DNA of 64,000 bases, from contig JAIWWG010000116.1 in assembly GCA_025435555.1 (NCBI GenBank), positions 1 to 64,000 of the forward strand. The letters are read 5' to 3'. Position 1 is the stretch's first letter; every line of letters starts with the position of its first letter. The position numbers and the translations under genes are program-made. The notes under the pieces are model-generated. The model was given only the letters and a program-made list of their open reading frames with translations. It was not told the DNA's origin and made no database searches. Source of the DNA: Chytriomyces cf. hyalinus JEL632 (taxonomy: Eukaryota; Chytridiomycota; Chytridiomycetes; Chytridiales; Chytriomycetaceae). This document shows positions 57,658-64,000 of the stretch, piece by piece.

Positions 57658-60393
57658 TTAGGCTTTCTTTAAAGCCTCAATTTGAGACAGTGCCGCTCGC
57701 AACTGTCTTTCTAAATCCGCCTGTCTCCCCGTCAACGCTTCATTTTCTTCCCGCAGCGCGCGATTTTCTTGGGCAACCACCTACACAGCAGCACAGGTAT
57801 CAAATCAACAATCGAATAAGCGGATGTCATGATACAACTTAAAAATCACCTCGACGTTTGACTGGCCATGACCTGCTGCCCCATCATGCACAGATGGACT
57901 TGCACCAACTACAGGCAGCGCCCCAGCAACCGGGGGATTCATTCCATTCTTTGCCATCATTGCAAGCAAATCCTGCCAACAACCGCTGTTGCTCAACATT
58001 CTGCCGCTGAATGGTATCAAGCCGCTCATTCAAAACCACAGCTTCATGAGATGCCAGTTGCTGCCCGCTCACACTTGCAGGTGGGCTTGGATTCGACACG
58101 ACAGATTCGGAAGCAAGTGGGGTAAAGTTGGATTCGATCGAGTTTGGGACTGCTGTGGCTGTCGAATTGAACCGACTGGCGAATCCCGAGACTGTTGGAG
58201 AGCTGGTCGGGCTTGTTTGCATGTCACTGATTAGAACTGGGGCCTGCATCGATTGCACGGCGAATCGACTTCGCTTGTCTGGGAATTTTTGAAAATGTCA
58301 GAGCATGACAGATTCAATGCAGAATTTCTATTACCATTTGACACATTCAAAGTCATGGGCACAGCCGAAGAAGCAGACTCATTTGCCGTGACAGTAAATC
58401 GACTCTGTCTCGGCGATGCTTCTGACAAGATTGGACTGCTCGAGCTGCTTGAATCTGAGGTGACGCCAAATCGTTGCTTCGATTCTGTTTTTGTTGATTG
58501 AGGACGATCGCCGTGAGAAATTCAAATAAGAACACGTCCCACTGCAAGATAACGAACCGTCTTGAGACATTGCAGGAGAAGTTCCTGCCTGTGATGATCC
58601 TTCCACGCCAAGCGACGGCTGAGATTGGGGCTGCTGTCCCGTAACACTAAATCGCCCCTTCTTCACTTCAGCACAAGGCACAGAGCTATTCAGTGGCGGA
58701 ACGACAGCATATTGATCTGACTGCACTGGTTTATCGCTTTCGAATGCATTGCTGGCAGACAACGGACTCGGGTTATACATTGGGATATGTCCGTGTGATG
58801 ATCCAGGTTGATATGGATCGATAGAGGCACCGGCTTCGGTGGGGAACGCATTCGATTCGTCTTCACATTCAAATACATCTTGCGGTTCATCGGATGAAAC
58901 AGAGGAGAAGTCCCATGATACACCCTTCGCATCTTCTGTGAAACGAGGAACGGTTCCTGCGCACATCAGGAAGAAGATGGGTTGCATTTAGCATTTCGCG
59001 CTGCATTCAACAATTGCGACTCACTTTTGATGTGAGCTCGCTTTGTGATTGGCGGCAACGCTTGCAACAGATCTGTCGCTAAATGAGACCGCTTTTTCGT
59101 GTATTGACGGAAGAATGCATGTTGAAGTAGCTTTTCGGCAGTTGGTCTGAAGAGGACAGAGTTATTTTCACGACAAAAATCCATCATTTCTGGAAATTCA
59201 CCTTTTGTTTGGATCCTTTCTGAAGACAAGCATCGATCAGATCCTTGAAACATTTCGTGAACTTGTGCCGCGTCTGATCCCTATCCAACGGTGGGAGGAT
59301 CGTTCTGAAGCGTCATCATCATCACCTGACAAGACACATAAAATGACAGAAAATAAAAAAAATTAGTTTGCCCTTAAAACCATAATGGTGCTGGTGCCCC
59401 ACTCTAATAGATCACCATACCTTCATGGGCGGATACTTTGCAAACGGCGCATGCCCCGTCGCCAATTCCAACGCAGTAATCCCAAAACTCCAAATATCCG
59501 CCTTATAATCATACCCAGACTGCTCCATAACTTCCGGCGCCATCCAACACGGCGTCCCCACAAACGTTTTTCGATTTCCTTTCCGCTCGCCAGTTTCCAT
59601 CAAACTGCTGCTGACCCCAAAGTCTGCCAATTGCACAAGCCCGTCCTCATCCATCAACAGGTTACCCGCTTTCACGTCTCGATGGATCAAACCGTTTCGA
59701 TGCAGGTATTCCAGGCCTTGCAGCGCTTGTTTGAGGATGGTTGCGATGCAGGATTCTTCGATTCCAGTGGGGTAGGCGGTTTTCATTATGTCCAGGAGCG
59801 AGCCGGCGCTTAGAAAGGGTGTCACAATAAGAGTTTGGGTCCGTTGACGAAGGAACCGTATACGGGGAGGAGATTGGGGTGTCGAGAGAGTGACATGATT
59901 TGGATTTCGCGCTGTGAACGGGCACCGCAAAGAATTATACTGGTCAGAGAATCGAATAAAGAATCGCGCAAAGATCGAATAGTTGCGACGCATGAAAGAG
60001 TCGCTGAATGCTGATTCGTTCACCAGCCCAAAAAAGGTCAAACGCCAACTTGAAGGAGGGGACCATGACTAACCCGCAATTCATCGATCTGGTTACGCTC
60101 GAACATGTCCAAATCAATGACTTTGGTTGCAACAATCTTGTTCATGGGGATGTACTTGGCAATGTAGACCATGGCTGACTGATCCGTATCCTGCAACACA
60201 CAAACAGACATGCACGCAATTAAATCCATGTGTTCTATCGAGTCATGTCTTAGCAGAGCATCAAGTAGATACCGATAGGGTTGCCCAGTTCGTAAGCCTC
60301 TGGCCGCATGCTGAACGAGACCTCCTCCACGGGCGTCGAGGGCTGTTGCTGTGGTTGCGCCAGGGATAGTTTGCGCATGAGAGACTCGGTCAT
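57658..60393 (-). CDS. Ste20-group protein kinase of the Fray/OSR1-SPAK type with four RFxV motifs
   Basis: The kinase domain is spread over at least five exons from 60393. It has the YELGNPIG glycine-loop start, [11 protein letters not shown] with the VAIK-type lysine, and [18 protein letters not shown]. Then come [46 protein letters not shown] and KYPPMKV, the wording of OSR1/SPAK and plant Fray-like kinases. A Ser-rich tail follows with GRFSV (near 58650), QRFGV (near 58475), SRFTV (near 58395) and SRFAV (near 58260). The RFx(V/I) peptide is the ligand of the OSR1/SPAK CCT domain. That CCT domain is itself absent: the protein ends in a coiled coil ([20 protein letters not shown]). Four one-base insertions (near 59,288, 59,214, 58,480 and 57,972) break the frame of otherwise well-conserved sequence. 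Likely role: ion, volume or polarity signalling. Confidence 0.83.
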
Positions 60394-61189
60394 TGTTGTG
60401 GGTTTGTGTGTTGTTGTTGGGGTGGGTGTGGTTGCGGGTGATGGTGTCAACGAGGCGGAATTAAAGTAAAAAGTTGATAAACACTTTCTTTACAGCCGCC
60501 ACCACATAATTATGACATCGCTGATTACGTTTTTATTTATATCCCATCACTCGCTCCCTTTATCGTGCACGCGTACTTTGCCCTCCTCTCCTCCACCGAA
60601 GAGCAAGCCGGTCCTCCCAGGCTGCTGCAAGGAACTTCAGTTTGACAGCGAGGCCAGCTTGAAACACAGCTATGTCAACATCAATTACAATTGGAGCACA
60701 AAATAAAGAAGATGCTCTGGTCGCGTGGATCCCACAACCGCATAAAGTGGTGACAATTAATCCCAAGTTTTTAGAGTGATCCCTGCCCTGTCGGACACAG
60801 TGCGCAGTCAATATTTTGAAAGATGATCAATGCCCAAAGCTGTTACCATTCGAATGCAGATTCTGTTCTCTTTTCCCACATTTCAGATTGGACTAAAACG
60901 TGTTGTCGCTTCCCTCAGTTTTGTTGAAACGTACTGATGTGACAAGTCCTGCGTGAGCCGCCATGCTCAGAACAGGAACCTGATTTCATCCATGTTCGCT
61001 GAATGAAGTGTTAAAAATGCGATTGATTTTTGGACTCATATTGTCACGTTACCGTCCGCGTCACGACAGCTCCCTCCTGATCGCTTTCTTTTTGATCGCA
61101 CGCATACAGTTATTTATTCAATGTTTCAAATACTATTACTGAATTGGCATGAGTAGGATAAACCGCCGCCACGGTCAGTCGTAAAATCG
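60394..61189. other. intergenic, no gene seen
   Basis: Promoter side of the kinase gene and 3' side of the ankyrin-like gene. A 64-codon frame at 60512-60706 lacks features. Nothing else recognised. Confidence 0.45.
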
Positions 61190-61897
61190 TCAGTCGTAAA
61201 GTCCCTCGACCCCATTTGCGGTGCCGTTTATCTCCATAAGTAAAGCGTGAGCGAAATTCTTTGGTCCAAGTCGTTGGTAACATTCGTTGACAAGACGCCC
61301 CACTTCCTCGTCATTCAATCGCTTGGCAGCCTCCAAAAAGAGGTTCGTGTGACCTGACAGTCTCAACCGCATTGCCTTCCGCAGGGCCCGGTAATCATTT
61401 GCGGAAATTGACACACGTGCATCGTCCAACAACAGCTGAAGGACGCTTTGATTGTCTTGAATCACTGCTTCGTCAAGACACACACCGTTTTGATAGTCAG
61501 GGTCAACATCCGACTGCTTCAGTAGTAAAGTCTGCAGCTCCGTCCAGCTTTGCTTTACAGAAATAAACAAGGCTTCGTTCAGGGCCTGTGGCGAGATACT
61601 GTGCTGGATCAAGAGTGCTGGCATGGGCAGATTCCTTTTGTGCACGCATTTTAAAAATGCGGTATCCTTGGCCTGTTGGGTTACGCGTCCAAGTCGGTCG
61701 TTGAGGATTGTGTCAACACATTCGAGATGGTTCTGATCTACAGCTTTCTTTAAAGCCTCGTCGAGCGACTGTATGCCACCATCGGAACTTGGTACTGTCG
61801 AAAACTGTCGGCAGACAAGCGCAAGGTCAGCCAGTTGGCTCCCCACTTCCGTGTGCAGCAGAATGGCGCGTATGATCCCAATGGACAGCGTGTTCAT
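61190..61897 (-). CDS. F-box-like / ankyrin-like helical repeat protein
   Basis: A single exon of 235 residues with a TATAAAT box at 61932-61926. The first 35 residues (IIRAILLHTEVGSQLADLALVCRQF) have the leucine pattern of an F-box. The rest consists of helix pairs with ankyrin-like spacing: SLDEALKKAVDQNHLECVDTIL, then ALNEALFISVKQSWTELQTLLL, then CLDEAVIQDNQSVLQLLLDD. The usual TPLHxA signature is missing, so these are diverged or only ankyrin-like. It may be a substrate receptor of an SCF ubiquitin ligase. A related but chimeric copy follows at 62058-62738. Confidence 0.65.
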   Translation of the reverse strand: MNTLSIGIIRAILLHTEVGSQLADLALVCRQFSTVPSSDGGIQSLDEALKKAVDQNHLECVDTILNDRLGRVTQQAKDTAFLKCVHKRNLPMPALLIQHSISPQALNEALFISVKQSWTELQTLLLKQSDVDPDYQNGVCLDEAVIQDNQSVLQLLLDDARVSISANDYRALRKAMRLRLSGHTNLFLEAAKRLNDEEVGRLVNECYQRLGPKNFAHALLMEINGTANGVEGLYD

Positions 61898-61925
61898 GGT
61901 GTGAGTTGATGGGTTTGTTGCGCCA

Positions 61926-61932
61926 ATTTATA
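61926..61932 (-). promoter_or_regulatory. TATA box of the ankyrin-like gene
   Basis: TATAAAT on the minus strand, about 29 bases before the ATG at 61897. Confidence 0.45.
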
Positions 61933-62057
61933 CAAAGTGAATTTTTTAATGTTTGCCGTTTCGGCGGACTCAATCAGGAACAAACAGAAAGAACAGGTGA
62001 AATCACGACGCACAAAGCACAGCAATCACATCTCCACTCAATCACATCTCCACTCAA

Positions 62058-62738
62058 TCACTGTGTCTGCCGCAGCAGGACATTTGGTGAGCAATCCAGA
62101 AAGCAAAAATTTCTTGTTTTTTCCTCGTCTAACAGGTGGCTTTGATCAGTTTTGTGGAAGGGTATCACAGCCCATCTTACCTTTGAGAGTAGTCGCTGTT
62201 GAAGGCGCTCAGATTGTCGGGGTGCGGTGTATGAGAGCGTGTTCAGTCCTTCGGTGCATCTCATTTTTTTGACTGCCGAGTGGACTGTGTCGTCTTTCCT
62301 TACAAGTGCACAGAAGAGTGAGGATTGATTGAAGCTGAAGAAAAGAAAGACAATTGCAAATTGTCCATCATCCAACAAACCCTTGAGAACCCCCACATTG
62401 TCATGCATCACAGCCTCTTCAAGATGAAGGTTTTGTTGCAAGCCATTTTCCATACCCGGTTGCATCAGCAGAAGAGACACAAACTCTTTTGTGTTTTGCG
62501 GTACGGCAATGAGCAATGCTTCGTTCAGAGCCTGTGGCAAAATTCCGTGCTGGATCAGGAGCGTTGGAATGGGCAGCATCTTTTCGTAAGCAGATAACGT
62601 GAAGGCACGATCCCTGCCCTTTTGGTTCACGCGTCCGAGCGGGTCTTTGAGGATTGCCTTGACACATTCGAGCTGGTCCTCGTCGATTTCTACGTACATC
62701 ACAATGGATTGTATCACTTCGATTGGCAGTCTGTCCAT
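62058..62738 (-). pseudogene. chimeric copy: F-box/ankyrin-like 5' part joined to the RSERL exon
   Basis: The first 120 codons match the gene at 61190-61897 (LPIEVIQSIVMYVE, QLECVKAILKDPLGRVNQ, PTLLIQHGILPQALNEALL, EEAVMHDNVGVLKGLLDDG), although part of the F-box-like segment is deleted. After LLDDG the similarity ends. From about 62290 the sequence resembles the first exon of the tandem genes at 4294 and 5680: an AGTCAAAAAAATG start region, SYTAPRQSERLQQRLLSK and a GTAAGA donor at the same place. The open frame runs on through what would be that intron to 62058. It is probably not a working gene, but the join could make a new transcript. This is the third copy of the RSERL exon in the window. 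Confidence 0.6.
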
Positions 62739-62904
62739 CGTGCGCGTCCTTGAATTAGGAACTTCTATTGAACTTCCATAAAAATCTCAGCTTCACATAA
62801 TCGCAACTCGAGGAACGAATGACGGTTTGGCCACTTTCAGCACTTCGAAACCAGCATTCTTAAAGAGATTATATTTGATATGGTTCGTAAAACCACGCCA
62901 CTGT

Positions 62905-64000
62905 TTATACCCAACACTCCGACTGATACCGCCTCAGTTTTTCCAACTTGGCGAGAAACGCAGCAGCCTCATCTTCTGTCATGGATCCGTTTTTCATGAA
63001 ACTATCGATCAACGCGTCATTGACGCTTTTTGGGATCCGCTGCGCATTGCCTGATACGTACAAGTATCCACCGTTCCTGAGTACATCCCAAATGAGCTGA
63101 GACTGTTCCGCCATTCGATGTTGGATGTACCAGACCTTGTTCTGTTATAAAATCAAGACATGCTCAATTTTTTAGGACCTGTATTGGCGGCATGAGCAGT
63201 ATGAAGGCATGCTTACAGGATCATCGCGAGAAAACGCGTTAAACAGTCTCAGTTTCCCATGTTCTTGCAATGCTTCGAACTCGGCTCCATACAAGTAATC
63301 TGCTTCTCGACCGCGAAAGCCTGTAAACATGTAGTTTGCAGTGGCGCCTTGGTGAATACGAGCTTGAAGCAGTGATCGCATTGGAGCGATTCCGGTTCCT
63401 ACGGAAAAAACAAAGGATCAGTTTAATCCCGCGCTGAGTTGCTTTCGAAAAGTTGCTTTCGAAAGTGTAAAACTACCTGCTCCAATTAAAATAACGGGTG
63501 TATCGACGCTTTTTGGCAGTTGCATTGTCCCCGGCTCAATAATAAATTCCACCGTATCTGTTGTGCAAAGTCATCAGTTTGGCACGAAGTATTGATCGAA
63601 ACAACATACCGCCCACTTTCAAGTCTTCCAAAAACTTTGAACAAACGCCCTCTCGCATCTTTTGCATGCGCGTTTTATACTTCAACAACCCCACACACAA
63701 CTCCAAATTCCCCGAAACAGCGCCCTTAACATCGCGCGTTTGCGCACTCGCAATCGAGTACATTCGCGCGCGCATGGGTGGAATCAAATCAAACAAATAA
63801 TTGTACGGAATTTTTCCCTTGCACGAATGGAAGTCCGTCAGCACTTCCAACGTTGTTCGTCGCAGTTTATAACAGTACGCGAAGAGTTCTTCTTGGCCCT
63901 CCATGGACGCAAATTCTTGCAGCTTTTCGGCGTGCATAATGTCTGTTGCGAAAAAGCTCAATAGATGGAAAAAGTATCTTCGTGGGCGCCCAGAAATATC
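62905..64000 (-). CDS. TAH18: NADPH-dependent diflavin oxidoreductase (Tah18/NDOR1), C-terminal part, 5' end beyond the window
   Basis: From the right edge inward the frame reads SGRPRRYFFHLLSFFATD, EFASMEGQEELFAYCYKL, LEVLTDFHSCKGKIPYNYLF and PPMRARMYSIAS, the FAD-binding part of NDOR1. After introns near 63620-63560 and 63475-63400 come VDTPVILIGAG/TGIAPMRSLLQ (NADPH pyrophosphate loop), FRGREADYLYGAEFE and FNAFSRD. After another intron (about 63215-63145) come the terminal YLYVSGNAQRIPKSVNDALI and a helical end at stop 62907-62905. Tah18 passes electrons from NADPH to Dre2/CIAPIN1 at the start of cytosolic iron-sulfur cluster assembly. The FMN domain lies outside the window. No frame breaks were seen. 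The first shown exon begins before base 64000, so length cannot be judged. Confidence 0.88.

Overview
The window looks like nuclear DNA of a zoosporic (chytrid-like) fungus; this is an inference. Genes are densely packed on both strands and broken by short GT-AG introns of about 50-90 bases. Fungal-type enzymes are present: a Met10-type sulfite reductase subunit, a Ppn1-type endopolyphosphatase and GH55 glucanase modules. So are proteins lost from most yeasts and moulds but expected in a flagellated early fungus: a five-LIM PINCH homologue, an SSX2IP/Msd1 homologue, a calflagin-like EF-hand protein and a Fray/OSR1-type kinase. No tRNA, rRNA, CRISPR array, transposase or integrase was recognised.

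Layout. 1-7 kb: an acidic low-complexity protein, a MYND-finger protein and a tandem duplicated unknown gene. 7-16.6 kb: a DHA2-type MFS exporter, a broken LRR gene, PINCH, SSX2IP/Msd1 and the first of three metabolite:H+ symporter (MHS) paralogues. 17-34 kb: an island of secreted proteins. Its core is a divergent gene pair present three times (one copy inverted): a small PAN-type Cys-rich protein facing a very large GH55 glucanase / sphingomyelinase D-like / Cys-rich fusion. One fusion copy is intact (17883-22362), one is collapsed to its ends (24329-25002) and one is full length but interrupted (25397-29834). A secreted phosphoesterase and an S1/P1 nuclease follow. 35-45 kb: two more MHS transporters, a single ubiquitin with an unfamiliar 70-residue tail, a three-gene tandem family of unknown function and the EF-hand protein. 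45-64 kb: an F-box/LRR gene with an in-frame stop, a 4.6-kb sulfite reductase alpha gene fused to siroheme-synthase-like domains, endopolyphosphatase, a FET-type RNA-binding protein, the Fray-type kinase with four RFxV motifs, two F-box/ankyrin-like genes and the 3' part of a Tah18/NDOR1 diflavin reductase gene.

Functional themes are extracellular attack and nutrient release (glucanase, phospholipase-like domain, nuclease, phosphoesterase), uptake of small organic acids or other metabolites (three MHS transporters), and sulfur and redox metabolism (Met10 fusion, NDOR1).

Caution: nearly all breaks in otherwise good reading frames are single-base insertions. They occur in ubiquitin, the kinase, the Met10 fusion and the MFS exporter as well as in duplicated genes. 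This suggests insertion errors in the assembled sequence, so calls of pseudogene here should be provisional.
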